Assembly (NCBI RefSeq): GCF_016745395.1
Contig: NZ_JAERVJ010000002.1
Span: 124,001-188,000 of the forward strand
Origin: Methylocystis sp. Sn-Cys
GTDB lineage: Bacteria > Pseudomonadota > Alphaproteobacteria > Rhizobiales > Beijerinckiaceae
Direction: 5' to 3'
DNA length: 64,000 bases
This document shows, in pieces, positions 34,403-42,201 of this stretch; within the stretch, counting starts at the first letter, position 1, and every line of letters begins with the position of its first letter. The notes beneath the pieces are model-generated. The model saw only the letters and a list, made by a program, of their open reading frames with translations, was not told the origin of the DNA and made no database searches. The translations under genes and the position numbers were made by a program.

Positions 34403-35179
34403 CTAACTCTGCATTTTCCGCGCGCGCGGCGCATCGACGACAAGCCGGTATCCCTGGCCGCGCACGGTTTGTAAATAACGCGGCGCACCGGGATCGAGCT
34501 CGATCTTGCGGCGCAAGCGGGCGATCTCGACGTCGACCGACCGCTCCGCAGCTTTGGGCTCCGACTCGCGACTGGCGAGAGTCTGGCGCGAAACGATGGC
34601 GCCGGCATGTTCGACCAGAATCTGCAGCATGTCCCGTTCGCGGGTCGTGAGCCGCACCGCCTCGCCGGCCTGCGTGGTAAGCTCGGCGCGCGCAGGATCA
34701 TAGGCGAAGGGGCCGAAGCGCACGAGGGGATCGACGCTCTCGGGCCGGCGCGCGCGTCGCAAAATGCTGGCGATGCGCAGGGACAATTCGCGGGGATCGA
34801 AGGGCTTGGCGAGATAGTCGTCGACGCCCGCCTCGAGTCCCTCGACGCGATTGCGGGTCTCGTGCAGCGCCGTGAGCATGAGGATCGGCGCCGAGCGCAA
34901 CGGTTCAGGCCCTTCGCGCAGCCGCGCGGCGAATTGCGTCCCACTTTCGCCGGGCATCATGCAGTCGAGCACAATGAGATCGAAGGCGAAGTCTACCAGG
35001 AGCGCGCTCGCTTCGCGCGCGTCGGCGGCGGCGCTGACGAAATAGCCTTCGCGCATCAGATAGCGTGTCAGAAGCGCGCGGATTCGGCGATCGTCGTCCA
35101 CGACGAGAATATGCGCGTCCTTTGCGCCGGCGCTTGGATTTTGCGGGGAGACTGCGCGGAGCGGCGGCGAGGGGCGCAT
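34403..35179 (-). CDS. OmpR-like response regulator
   Basis: The 258-residue protein has a receiver domain with the phospho-acceptor Asp in DLIVLDCMMPGESG and a C-terminal OmpR/PhoB winged helix (LTTRERDMLQILVEHAGAIV, then SVDVEIARLRRKIELDP). It pairs with the kinase encoded 9 bases downstream. The start is a few bases after the MarR stop, so the three minus-strand genes 35749-33023 may be one operon. The targets are not seen here. Confidence 0.92.
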   Translation of the reverse strand: MRPSPPLRAVSPQNPSAGAKDAHILVVDDDRRIRALLTRYLMREGYFVSAAADAREASALLVDFAFDLIVLDCMMPGESGTQFAARLREGPEPLRSAPILMLTALHETRNRVEGLEAGVDDYLAKPFDPRELSLRIASILRRARRPESVDPLVRFGPFAYDPARAELTTQAGEAVRLTTRERDMLQILVEHAGAIVSRQTLASRESEPKAAERSVDVEIARLRRKIELDPGAPRYLQTVRGQGYRLVVDAPRARKMQS

Positions 35180-35185
35180 TGGCGC

Positions 35186-35749
35186 TCACCGTCCCTCGCG
35201 GCCGAGGTCCGGCCGGCCCAGAAGCGCGCGCACCCTCTCGCGTTCGTCCTTGTCGATCATGGCGAAAAGGAACTCCGCCGCAGCCTCGCGCGCCGGGGAG
35301 GCCAACTCCTCCATGACGCGGCGGAAGCGCTCCGATTGCAGCGCCGCCAGCTCGCGGGCAAGCTGCGCGCCGCGCGGCGTGGGGTAAAGCAGCCGCTGCC
35401 GCCGGTCGACGGCGCCGGCGCGCGCTTCCACGAAACCGGCGTCGAGAAGCTGCTTCAGAACGCGATTGAGGCTCTGCTTGGTGATTTTCAAAATATCGAG
35501 CAGCGCGGCGATGGTGAGCCCGGGCCGGCGGCTGACGAAATGCAGCACGCGATGATGCGCCCGCCCGAACCCATAATTCTCCAACAGGCGGTCGGCGTCG
35601 CCGACAAAGTCGCGATAGGCGAAGAAGAAAAGCTCCACCAGATCGAGCGCCTCGGCGTCTTCTTCCAGACGGCGCGCCGGCCGGGCGCCGCCAGGCGGGA
35701 CAGGGGCGTTGGCCGTTGGGGCGATCTTTCGCTCGAGAAGCTCGCTCAA
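35186..35749 (-). CDS. MarR family transcriptional regulator
   Basis: The 187-residue protein has a Pro-rich N-terminal tail (about 1-30) and a MarR winged helix: RAHHRVLHFVSRRPGLTIAA, LLDILKITKQSLNRVLKQL (recognition helix) and the wing AVDRRQRLLYPTPRG. The gene is divergent from ilvE with a repeat and a candidate promoter between, and it precedes the two-component pair by 6 bases. The ligand is unknown. It may control its own operon and ilvE; inference. Confidence 0.88.
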   Translation of the reverse strand: MSELLERKIAPTANAPVPPGGARPARRLEEDAEALDLVELFFFAYRDFVGDADRLLENYGFGRAHHRVLHFVSRRPGLTIAALLDILKITKQSLNRVLKQLLDAGFVEARAGAVDRRQRLLYPTPRGAQLARELAALQSERFRRVMEELASPAREAAAEFLFAMIDKDERERVRALLGRPDLGREGR

Positions 35750-35778
35750 GACGCGTTTCCTTGCCAGCCTAGCGGATG

Positions 35779-35837
35779 GGACCGCGAGCCTTCAGGCTCG
35801 CATCTCGGATCGGAGCGAGCCTGAAGGCTCGCGGTCC
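35779..35837. repeat. BIME-like hairpin pair (family B, copy 2)
   Basis: GGACCGCGAGCCTTCAGGCT and its complement AGCCTGAAGGCTCGCGGTCC flank a spacer CTCGGATCGG. It is the most regular copy, with both arms of the GCGAGCC-TTCA-GGCTCGC type. It lies between the divergent MarR and ilvE genes, upstream of the ilvE candidate promoter. Confidence 0.9.
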
Positions 35838-35859
35838 TCTCGAATTTACGTCAGCTATA

Positions 35860-35888
35860 TTGACATATTTCTGGCCGATGGCTAGTGG
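35860..35888 (+). promoter_or_regulatory. candidate sigma-70 promoter of ilvE
   Basis: TTGACA (35860-35865), 17 bases of spacer, then TAGTGG (35883-35888) resemble a -35 and a weak -10 box. The predicted start is about 55 bases before the ilvE ATG. The box overlaps GTCAGCTATATTGAC, a small inverted repeat that could bind the divergent MarR. This is a pattern match only. Confidence 0.35.
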
Positions 35889-35951
35889 TTCCGTCGCGCG
35901 CCCTTGCGGCCAGCCGGGCCTTTGTCAAGGCGCCATTTCCCGGAGCTTGCC

Positions 35952-36827
35952 ATGATTGTTCCGCCCTTCGATCAGCGCGACGGATTCATTTGGTATAACG
36001 GCGCGCTCGTCCCATGGCGCGACGCGAAACTGCATGTTCTCTCGCACGGCCTCCATTACGGCTCTTGCGTCTTCGAGGGAGAACGCGCCTATAGCGGCAA
36101 AATCTTCAAGTCGGTCGAGCACTCCGAGCGCTTCAAAAATTCGGCGCAAATTCTCGACTTCGAGATTCCTTATAGCGTCGAAGAGCTGGTCGCGGCCAAA
36201 GACGCGACGCTGAAGGCGAATAATTTCACCGACTGTTATGTTCGCCCTGTCGCCTGGCGCGGCAGCGAGATGATGGCGGTCGCCGCGCAGAATTCGACCA
36301 TCCATGTCGCGATTGCGATGTGGGACTGGCCGAGCATGTTCGACATCGCCACAAAGATGAAGGGCATCAAGCTCGACATCGCCGAATATTGCCGCCCGGA
36401 CCCGCGCACGGCGCCGTCCTTGGCGAAGGCCGCCGGCCTCTACATGATCTGCACCATTTCGAAGCACCGGGCCGAGCGGCGCGGCTACGCCGATGCGCTG
36501 ATGCTCGACTGGCAGGGCAGGGTGGCCGAATGCACCGGCGCCAATGTCTTCTTCGTGAAGGACGGCGCGCTGCATACGCCGATCGCCGACTGCTTCCTGG
36601 ACGGCATTACGCGGCGCACGGTCATCGACCTCGCCAAGCGCCGGGGCATCGAGATCATCGAGCGCCGCATCATGCCGGAAGAGATGGCGTCGTTCGACGA
36701 ATGCTTCATCTGCGGCACGGGCGCCGAAGTCACCCCGGTCTCCGAGATCGGCGGAAAATACAGCTTCACGCCGGGCGCCGTCTCGCGGGCGATGGTCGAG
36801 GACTACAATAAAGAGATCCACGCCTGA
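35952..36827 (+). CDS. ilvE: branched-chain amino acid aminotransferase
   Basis: IlvE moves the amino group between glutamate and the Leu/Ile/Val keto acids. The 291-residue fold-IV PLP protein shows LHVLSHGLHYGSCVFEGERA, the PLP-lysine region SLAKAAGLYM, and ALMLDWQGRVAECTGANVFF with ICGTGAEVTPV near the C-terminus. It differs from typical E. coli IlvE but matches alphaproteobacterial ones in length and order. ATG 35952 follows CCGGAG. It is followed by a family B repeat 6 bases after the stop. Confidence 0.9.
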   Translation: MIVPPFDQRDGFIWYNGALVPWRDAKLHVLSHGLHYGSCVFEGERAYSGKIFKSVEHSERFKNSAQILDFEIPYSVEELVAAKDATLKANNFTDCYVRPVAWRGSEMMAVAAQNSTIHVAIAMWDWPSMFDIATKMKGIKLDIAEYCRPDPRTAPSLAKAAGLYMICTISKHRAERRGYADALMLDWQGRVAECTGANVFFVKDGALHTPIADCFLDGITRRTVIDLAKRRGIEIIERRIMPEEMASFDECFICGTGAEVTPVSEIGGKYSFTPGAVSRAMVEDYNKEIHA

Positions 36828-36833
36828 GTATTC

Positions 36834-36887
36834 GGACCGCGAGCCTTCAGGCGCGCAATAAAAAAGCGAGCCTGAAGGCTCGCGGTC
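36834..36887. repeat. BIME-like hairpin pair (family B, copy 3)
   Basis: GGACCGCGAGCCTTCAGGCG, a short AATAAAAAA spacer, and GCGAGCCTGAAGGCTCGCGG. The left arm is a hybrid of the two subtypes (gcgagcc/ggcgcgc), so it has one internal mismatch. It follows the ilvE stop and the A-rich spacer might help termination. Confidence 0.88.
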
Positions 36888-36929
36888 TTAAAAATGTCGC
36901 GGCGGCCTTTTGGGCCGCCGCTTTGCTTT

Positions 36930-37409
36930 TTAGTAAATCGTTTCGCAGTGGCAGCGCTTGCGCACCACCCGGTACTGCGTGACCGGCCGATAGGAGACCG
37001 TATTGTACGTGCGGTAAGTCGTCACCGGCACGTAATGCGTGCGGACATAAGGCCGATAGACCGTCCGCGGCACGACATAGGCGCGCTCATAGGTCCGGCC
37101 GTAGGAATAGCCGGCGTTCCGATAGACGTCGGCGGCGCTGTAGGCTGCGCGACGATAGGCGCCGCCGCCATAGCCGCCGGCCGGATATTGGTAGCCGCCC
37201 TGGTAATAGCCCTGGTCGTAACCGACCGCGCCATCGTAACCGCCCTGGTAGCCGCCATTGTAACCGCTATAGGCGTAGCTCGGCCCCGGCGCATAGGCGC
37301 CGCCGAAGAAGGGCGTCGCGAAGTCCTGTGCGACGGCGTTGCTCGCGGCGAGACCCCCCGCGGCTGCGCCGGCCAGAGCAAGCGACCGGACAATCGAAAT
37401 AAAACGCAT
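36930..37409 (-). CDS. secreted Gly/Tyr-rich protein
   Basis: The 159-residue product has a signal peptide (MRFISIVRSLALAGAAAGGL, cleaved near VAQD) and a mature part rich in Gly, Tyr and Ala (GYQGGYDGAVGYDQGYY) with a C-terminal VYRPYVRTHYVPVTTYRTYN-type repeat and RKRCHCETIY. It is probably disordered and exported. Function unknown. ATG 37409 follows AGGGGGTGAG. The paralogous gene at 37457 sits next to it and starts with the same MRFIS. Confidence 0.65.
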   Translation of the reverse strand: MRFISIVRSLALAGAAAGGLAASNAVAQDFATPFFGGAYAPGPSYAYSGYNGGYQGGYDGAVGYDQGYYQGGYQYPAGGYGGGAYRRAAYSAADVYRNAGYSYGRTYERAYVVPRTVYRPYVRTHYVPVTTYRTYNTVSYRPVTQYRVVRKRCHCETIY

Positions 37410-37456
37410 GTTACTCACCCCCTGATGCGACGCGACATTCGCGTCATTGAAACTCA

Positions 37457-38053
37457 TTACTCGGCTGCATGGCGAGCAGCTTTTCGGGCGCCGCGCGGAT
37501 TGTTGTCCGGCAGGTAAAAGATGTGCTGAGAAGGACGGTAAACCGAATAGGGCGCGTAGCCCGTCGGACCGTAGGTCGGCTCGCTGTAGTCCCCCGGCGG
37601 GCGGATCGAATAGAGGCGGCTATAGCCGTCGTCGCCATAGAAGACGCCGCCGCCGCCGTAAAAGCCGCCATCGCGCCGGCGGTAGTCGTTGTAGGTGTAA
37701 TTGAAGACGTTGGCCGAGGGGCCGGGAACGATCGCCACGCCATCGCCGCCATAACCGCCGCCGTAGCCGCCGCCGAAATAGCCGAAGGGCCCTCGCGTGA
37801 AGCCGCGCCAGTTGCCGCCGTTCCAGCCGGCCGCGCCGGTGTTGCCCTGGCCGGGCGCATAGGCGTTCGCGCCATAGCCCGGGAGAGGACCGGGTGCGCC
37901 ACGATGGCCGCCAAAACCGCCGGCGCCGAAACCGCCATGTCCGCCGCCAACATGTCCGCCGCCGAAGCCGCCACCCTGGGCAAGCGGCGCGCCGGGGAGC
38001 AGCATGAGCGCTCCCGCAAGGGCGGCGGCCTGAAATCCTGAAATGAAACGCAT
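37457..38053 (-). CDS. secreted Gly-rich protein
   Basis: The 198-residue product has a signal peptide (MRFISGFQAAALAGALMLLP) and a mature part with GGG repeats (GGHVGGGHGGFGAGGFGGH, YFGGGYGGGYGG) and a C-terminal GPTGYAPYSVYRPSQHIFYL, which also has a Tyr-rich repeat as in the next gene. Both look like exported structural or surface proteins. Function unknown. AAGGGCG precedes the ATG at 38053. The pair is likely a duplication. Confidence 0.65.
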   Translation of the reverse strand: MRFISGFQAAALAGALMLLPGAPLAQGGGFGGGHVGGGHGGFGAGGFGGHRGAPGPLPGYGANAYAPGQGNTGAAGWNGGNWRGFTRGPFGYFGGGYGGGYGGDGVAIVPGPSANVFNYTYNDYRRRDGGFYGGGGVFYGDDGYSRLYSIRPPGDYSEPTYGPTGYAPYSVYRPSQHIFYLPDNNPRGARKAARHAAE

Positions 38054-38201
38054 GACAGGCGCCCTTTCGTGTCGGATCGGAGCGGTTGTGGGCTTTTGCG
38101 CCGCAACTGTCCGAAATTGGCGCGCCTCGGCGGCGCGCCTTCCACTCAGGGCAAATAGCGTTCCGGCCGCGAAGGTAAGCTCCCTGCGCGGTCGGCGAGG
38201 A

Positions 38202-39659
38202 TCAGCGGCCGATGCCCGCCTTGATCGCGTGGCCGGCAAGCGTCTTGCCGAGCGACCAGACGGCGGAAGGCGCGTCATGGGCGTCCGCAATCACCGCGTC
38301 GAAGGCGCTTTCGATCCAGTCGCAATCGGCGTCGGTCAGCGTCAGCGGCGGCAGCAATTTGATCGTGTGGTTGCCGTGGCCGGCGACCTGCGTCAGCACC
38401 TTGTGGTCGCGGAACAGCGGGATGGAGATGAGCTGGCAGAAGAGGCCGGAGTTGACGGTCTCGAGCAGGTTCCACGCCGCTTTCAGCTTGAGGGATTTCG
38501 GCGGGCCGAATTCGACGCCGACCATCAGTCCTTTGCCGCGCGCGTCGCAGACGAGCTCATAGCCTTCCGCCATCTTGCGGAACGATGCGAGCAGGCGCTC
38601 GCCTTTCGCCGCGGCGTTTTCGACAATGCGCTCGTTCTTGATCACATCGAGCGTCGCGACGCCCGCCGCCATGGCGAGGTCGTTCTTGCTGAACGTCGAG
38701 CCATGCACGACGGCGCGGTCCATGCGATCGAAAACCTTGTCGAAGACCCATTTGCGCGTGAGCACGGCGCCGACCGGCACATGGCCGCCCGAAAGCGCCT
38801 TGGCGACGACGACCATGTCGGGCTCCACCCCCGCATAATGGTCGATCGCAAAGAATTTGCCGGTGCGGCCGATGCCGGTCTGTATTTCATCGGCGACGAA
38901 CAGCGTTCCATATTTACGGCAAAGCGCCTGCACGCCCGCGAGATAATCGTCGGCGGGAATGTTGACGCCCTTGCCCTGGATCGGCTCGACGAAGAACGCC
39001 GCGACATCGCGTCCGGCCAGCGCCTGCTCCAGCGCGGCGAGATCGTCGAAGGGGATTTCCCGCGCATTCGGCAACAGCGGTCCGAAGCCCTTCTTGAATA
39101 TCTCGTCGCCATTCATCGACAACGAGCCGTAGGTCAGACCGTGGAAGGAATGCGCGCAGTGGAGAATTCCGGGACGCCCCGTGGCGGCGCGCGCGAATTT
39201 GATCGCGGCTTCGATCGACTCCGCGCCCGAGTTGGCGAAGAAGACTTTCTCGAGATAAGGCGCGCGCTCGATGAGTTTCTCGGCGAGTATGCCGGCGAGC
39301 GTCGACACGTCGAGCTGGACGAGATTGGCGAACTCGCCGTCGATGACGCTGACGAGGGCGTCGCGCACGGCCGGATGGTTGCGGCCGATTGCAAACACGC
39401 CCCAGCCGCTCAGAAGATCGATATAGCGGTCGCCTTTGCGGTCCCACAGATAGGGACCGAGGCCGCGCGTGAAGCCGACGTCGTAGCCGATCGTCTTGAG
39501 CACCCGCACCCACATTTCATTGAGATATTTGGAGTGCAGCGAGAAGCGTTCGTCTTCGCGCGCGGCGACCATCGCCGCGAGATCATAAGGGGAGGCGTCG
39601 CGCGCGTGTGCGCCTTGCGCAGCAGAAACGCCCGAATGCGCAGTCGAAAGATCGGTCAT
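38202..39659 (-). CDS. class III PLP aminotransferase (aspartate aminotransferase family)
   Basis: The 485-residue protein has the class III fold marks: LSGWGVFAIGRNHPAVRDAL, FANSGAESIEAAIKFARAAT, the PLP-lysine region VVAKALSGGHVPVGAVL, DEIQTGIGRTGKF and GNHTIKLLPPLTL. It may use ornithine-type amino donors. A hopanoid-pathway aminotransferase (HpnO-like) is a possible alternative, as the sequence resembles that group in part, but no hopanoid gene is nearby. ATG 39659 is taken; the longer frame to 39938 is Arg-rich and unlikely. Confidence 0.8.
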   Translation of the reverse strand: MTDLSTAHSGVSAAQGAHARDASPYDLAAMVAAREDERFSLHSKYLNEMWVRVLKTIGYDVGFTRGLGPYLWDRKGDRYIDLLSGWGVFAIGRNHPAVRDALVSVIDGEFANLVQLDVSTLAGILAEKLIERAPYLEKVFFANSGAESIEAAIKFARAATGRPGILHCAHSFHGLTYGSLSMNGDEIFKKGFGPLLPNAREIPFDDLAALEQALAGRDVAAFFVEPIQGKGVNIPADDYLAGVQALCRKYGTLFVADEIQTGIGRTGKFFAIDHYAGVEPDMVVVAKALSGGHVPVGAVLTRKWVFDKVFDRMDRAVVHGSTFSKNDLAMAAGVATLDVIKNERIVENAAAKGERLLASFRKMAEGYELVCDARGKGLMVGVEFGPPKSLKLKAAWNLLETVNSGLFCQLISIPLFRDHKVLTQVAGHGNHTIKLLPPLTLTDADCDWIESAFDAVIADAHDAPSAVWSLGKTLAGHAIKAGIGR

Positions 39660-40107
39660 GCGGCGGCTCCAAGATGGGTGAAGGGGGCGGGGATCGCCTT
39701 GTTCGACAAGTCCGCGCAGCTTTCGATTGCGCGCGACGGCGGATTTGTCAAATCCTCGTAAACGCGGCCGCCGGCCCGGGCGCGGCGGGGGCGCATGGCG
39801 TCGCCGCGAAGCTGTTGCGCTGCAGCGGCCGGCTAGGACATCTACAGCAAAGAAGAAAATCAAATCAAATCGAATTGCGCGCGCCCGGCATTGAGCGCTG
39901 GCAAAGATCAAACAATTGCCCTCTTCGCGTGTATCCACAAGGTTTTGCGCTCTCGGTCAAATTCTTTGGTTGGACGCCACGTCGTCAATGCTATCTTTAC
40001 CTCAGTGATTCATTTGGCACGCAGCGATTCGAGATTTTTATAGCTCGCAGACTGCGCCGGTCGAATGCTCTGGATCAGCACGGGGAGTTGGTCGCTTGGG
40101 AGCGAAG
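39660..40107. other. intergenic region upstream of the double cold-shock gene
   Basis: The 448 bases hold no supported gene. Near the 3' end a candidate promoter for the next gene is seen: TTGGAC at 39970, 16 bases of spacer, and TATCTT at 39992. The rest is GC-rich with no listed repeat. Confidence 0.45.
39970..39997 (+). promoter_or_regulatory. candidate promoter of the double cold-shock gene
   Basis: TTGGAC, 16 bases, then TATCTT. The start site would be near 40004, giving a leader of about 100 bases before the GTG at 40108, which fits csp-type genes with regulated leaders. This is a pattern match only. Confidence 0.3.
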
Positions 40108-40674
40108 GTGACTTTTGCAGACGAGTTGGGCGCTGCGCCCGCCGCCGAGGGCGAAGAGGCTCTCGATCTTATCGAAGTTGCCGGGCGCATCAAATGGTTC
40201 GACGTCGCCAAGGGCTATGGCTTCGTTGTGCCGGACGACGGTTCGCCCGATATTCTTTTACACGTGACCATTCTGCGCCGCAGCGGCCATCAGACCGCTT
40301 TCGAGGGCGCGCGCGTGGTCTGCGAGGCGCAAAGACGCACGAAGGGCCTACAGGTCTTCCGCGTGATTGCGATGGACGAAACCACGGCCGTGCATCCGGC
40401 TCAGTCCCCCGCCGCCCGCACACATGTCCAGATCAAGGCCACGAGCGGCTATGAAATCGCCATCGTGAAGTGGTTCAACCGCGTAAAGGGATTCGGCTTC
40501 CTTACGCGCGGCGAAGGCACGGAGGACATTTTCCTCCATATGGAGACGGTGCGACGCTTCGGCATGACCGAACTCAAGCCCGGCGACAGCGTGCTGGTGC
40601 GTTACGGCGACGGTCCGAAGGGGCTGATGGCCGCCGAGGTGCGCCCGCTCGAAGCCAAGAATCCCTCCCACTGA
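40108..40674 (+). CDS. protein with two cold-shock domains
   Basis: The 188-residue protein carries two cold-shock domains: the first (about 20-85) with IKWFDVAKGYGFVVPDD and DILLHVTILRR, the second (about 115-180) with VKWFNRVKGFGFLTRGEGTE and DIFLHMETVRRFGM. The linker is Ala/Pro rich. Such double-CSD proteins are typical of alphaproteobacteria and are thought to bind RNA. GTG 40108 with GGGAG before it is preferred over TTG 40096. Followed by DUF192 60 bases later. Confidence 0.88.
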   Translation: MTFADELGAAPAAEGEEALDLIEVAGRIKWFDVAKGYGFVVPDDGSPDILLHVTILRRSGHQTAFEGARVVCEAQRRTKGLQVFRVIAMDETTAVHPAQSPAARTHVQIKATSGYEIAIVKWFNRVKGFGFLTRGEGTEDIFLHMETVRRFGMTELKPGDSVLVRYGDGPKGLMAAEVRPLEAKNPSH

Positions 40675-40733
40675 AAAGCGGCGCATCGGCCGATAACCCC
40701 TCAGCCGAGCGCCCTGTCGATCGGAGTGCGCAT

Positions 40734-41222
40734 ATGGCGCGTGGATCTGCCGTGGTGAGACGTTTTGCTGTCCTGCCCATCTTCCGAGCGTTGTTTCCCG
40801 CACTCGTCCTCTGCCTGGCGATGGCGGGCGCAAGAGCGGAGGCCGCGCTGGAGCGGCTGGAAATTATCACCGAGAGCGGCGCGCATGAATTTCAGGTCGA
40901 ACTCGCCGACAAGCCGAGCGAGCGCTCCAAGGGCCTGATGTATCGCAAATCCATGCCCCAGAATCAGGGCATGCTTTTCGACTTCCATGTCGAAGGGCCG
41001 GTCATGATGTGGATGAAGAACACTTATATTCCGCTGGACATGATCTTCGTGTCGCGGCAGGGGTTGGTGACGCGTGTCGCGGCGAATACCGTTCCCATGT
41101 CGGAAGAGGTCATCTCGTCGGACGGCCCCGCCTATGCCGTGATCGAGCTCAACGCCGGCGTCGCAGAGAAGATCGGCCTGAAAACAGGCGACCAGATTCG
41201 GCATCGGGCCTTCAAACGCTAA
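40734..41222 (+). CDS. DUF192 family secreted protein
   Basis: The 162-residue product has a signal peptide or N-terminal anchor (about 18-37, ending ARAEA) and the DUF192 core: GLMYRKSMPQNQGMLFDF, then MWMKNTYIPLDMIFVSRQGL and YAVIELNAGVAEKIGLKTGD. Family function is unknown; members are small beta-barrels in bacteria and archaea. ATG 40734 follows GGAGTGCGC. It is probably in the same transcript as the double-CSD gene. Confidence 0.87.
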   Translation: MARGSAVVRRFAVLPIFRALFPALVLCLAMAGARAEAALERLEIITESGAHEFQVELADKPSERSKGLMYRKSMPQNQGMLFDFHVEGPVMMWMKNTYIPLDMIFVSRQGLVTRVAANTVPMSEEVISSDGPAYAVIELNAGVAEKIGLKTGDQIRHRAFKR

Positions 41223-41301
41223 CGGGCTTTCGACGCGCGACCCCCGCCTTGTGGGGGAGGGCGCCGCGTGATAGCGAAGGGAAGGCTTTTCGTCGGATCG
41301 T

Positions 41302-41378
41302 CGGGGTATAGCGCAGCCTGGTAGCGCGGAAGTTTTGGGTACTTCAGGTCGCAGGTTCGAATCCTGCTGCCCCGACCA
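41302..41378 (+). tRNA. tRNA-Pro(UGG)
   Basis: The 77-nt cloverleaf starts CGGGGTATAGCGCAGCCTGG and includes an encoded CCA. The anticodon stem GAAGT/ACTTC has loop TTTGGGT (anticodon TGG). The T arm GCAGGTTCGAATCCTGC is standard. Confidence 0.96.
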
Positions 41379-41389
41379 GCATTCAGCCG

Positions 41390-41446
41390 GGACCGAGAGC
41401 CTTCCGGCTCGCAGGATCAAAGCGCGAGCCGGAAGGCTCGCGGTCC
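41390..41446. repeat. BIME-like hairpin pair (family B, copy 4)
   Basis: GGACCGAGAGCCTTCCGGCT on the left and AGCCGGAAGGCTCGCGGTCC on the right. The loop base changes (TTCAGG to TTCCGG) are matched on the other arm (CCTGAA to CCGGAA), so pairing is kept. It follows tRNA-Pro by 12 bases. Confidence 0.88.
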
Positions 41447-41590
41447 TGGCCAAAAGGTCGCATAACTGAAAAGTTCGGGTTGCAAATTGTCTTCGGCCGA
41501 TTACGAAGGAAGCGACGGCTTGCGCCTGAAACGCGGCAATTGAGACGAGGGCGGCGCCCGCCGCCGCTCCAAATGAAGCAAGAGGTTGAG

Positions 41591-41902
41591 ATGACGGCTC
41601 GCATCTATCGCCAATCGCCGAGCGTGACGCAGTCGGGACCGGGCTCCGCCAAGCCCTGGCGTCTGGTTTTCGACCCCGAGCTGCCGCGCTCGATCGAGCC
41701 GCTCATGGGCTGGACCAGCTCCGCCGACATGAAGCAGCAAATTCGCCTGCGTTTCGAGACCAAGGAAGAAGCGATCGCTTACGCCGAGCGCGAGGGAATT
41801 CCCTATCGGGTAGAAGAGCCCAAGCCCGAGACGGCCTCGCGCCGCACCGTGACCTATTCGGATAATTTCAGAACCAATCGTATTGGTTTGTGGACGCATT
41901 GA
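41591..41902 (+). CDS. complex I accessory subunit-like protein (ETC_C1 NDUFA4/NDUFS4-type)
   Basis: The 103-residue protein matches the bacterial homologue of the mitochondrial 18-kDa complex I subunit: MTARIYRQSPSVTQSGPG, IEPLMGWTSSADMKQQIRLR, FETKEEAIAYAEREGIPY and the C-terminal YSDNFRTNRIGLWTH. It is an alphaproteobacterial mark. ATG 41591 follows AAGAGG; ATG 41573 is in frame but less likely. A role in NADH dehydrogenase assembly or stability is by homology. Flanked by tRNA-Pro and tRNA-Arg genes. Confidence 0.9.
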   Translation: MTARIYRQSPSVTQSGPGSAKPWRLVFDPELPRSIEPLMGWTSSADMKQQIRLRFETKEEAIAYAEREGIPYRVEEPKPETASRRTVTYSDNFRTNRIGLWTH

Positions 41903-41915
41903 CCTCGAATTCCAA

Positions 41916-41992
41916 GGCCCCGTAGCTCAGCCGGATAGAGCAACTGCCTTCTAAGCAGTAGGTCGCAGGTTCGAATCCTGCCGGGGTCGCCA
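41916..41992 (+). tRNA. tRNA-Arg(UCU)
   Basis: The 77-nt cloverleaf starts GGCCCCGTAGCTCAGCCGGA with acceptor pairing to CGGGGTC, discriminator G and an encoded CCA. The anticodon stem ACTGC/GCAGT has loop CTTCTAA (anticodon TCT, reading AGA/AGG). Confidence 0.96.
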
Positions 41993-42090
41993 GATTCGAC
42001 ATATTTATGTAGCAGGTTGCCTGTCCAAGGGCGGCTTGACCTATTCAGAAAACCGTTTCGCCGCCGGCGGAGCGGCAAGCTTACACTGAT

Positions 42091-42167
42091 GGCTCCGTAG
42101 CTCAGCCGGATAGAGCAACTGCCTTCGAAGCAGTGGGTCGCAGGTTCGAATCCTGCCGGGGTCGCCA
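42091..42167 (+). tRNA. tRNA-Arg(UCG)
   Basis: The 77-nt cloverleaf starts GGCTCCGTAGCTCAGCCGGA and ends with an encoded CCA. The anticodon loop is CTTCGAA (anticodon TCG, reading CGA/CGG). It differs from the tRNA-Arg(UCU) at 41916-41992 by only about three bases: position 4, anticodon position 36, and one variable-loop base. The DUF2865 ATG follows 34 bases after the CCA. Confidence 0.95.
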
Positions 42168-42201
42168 ATGTGGGCGCGACAAGGGAACGGGAACGGCGCA
42201 G

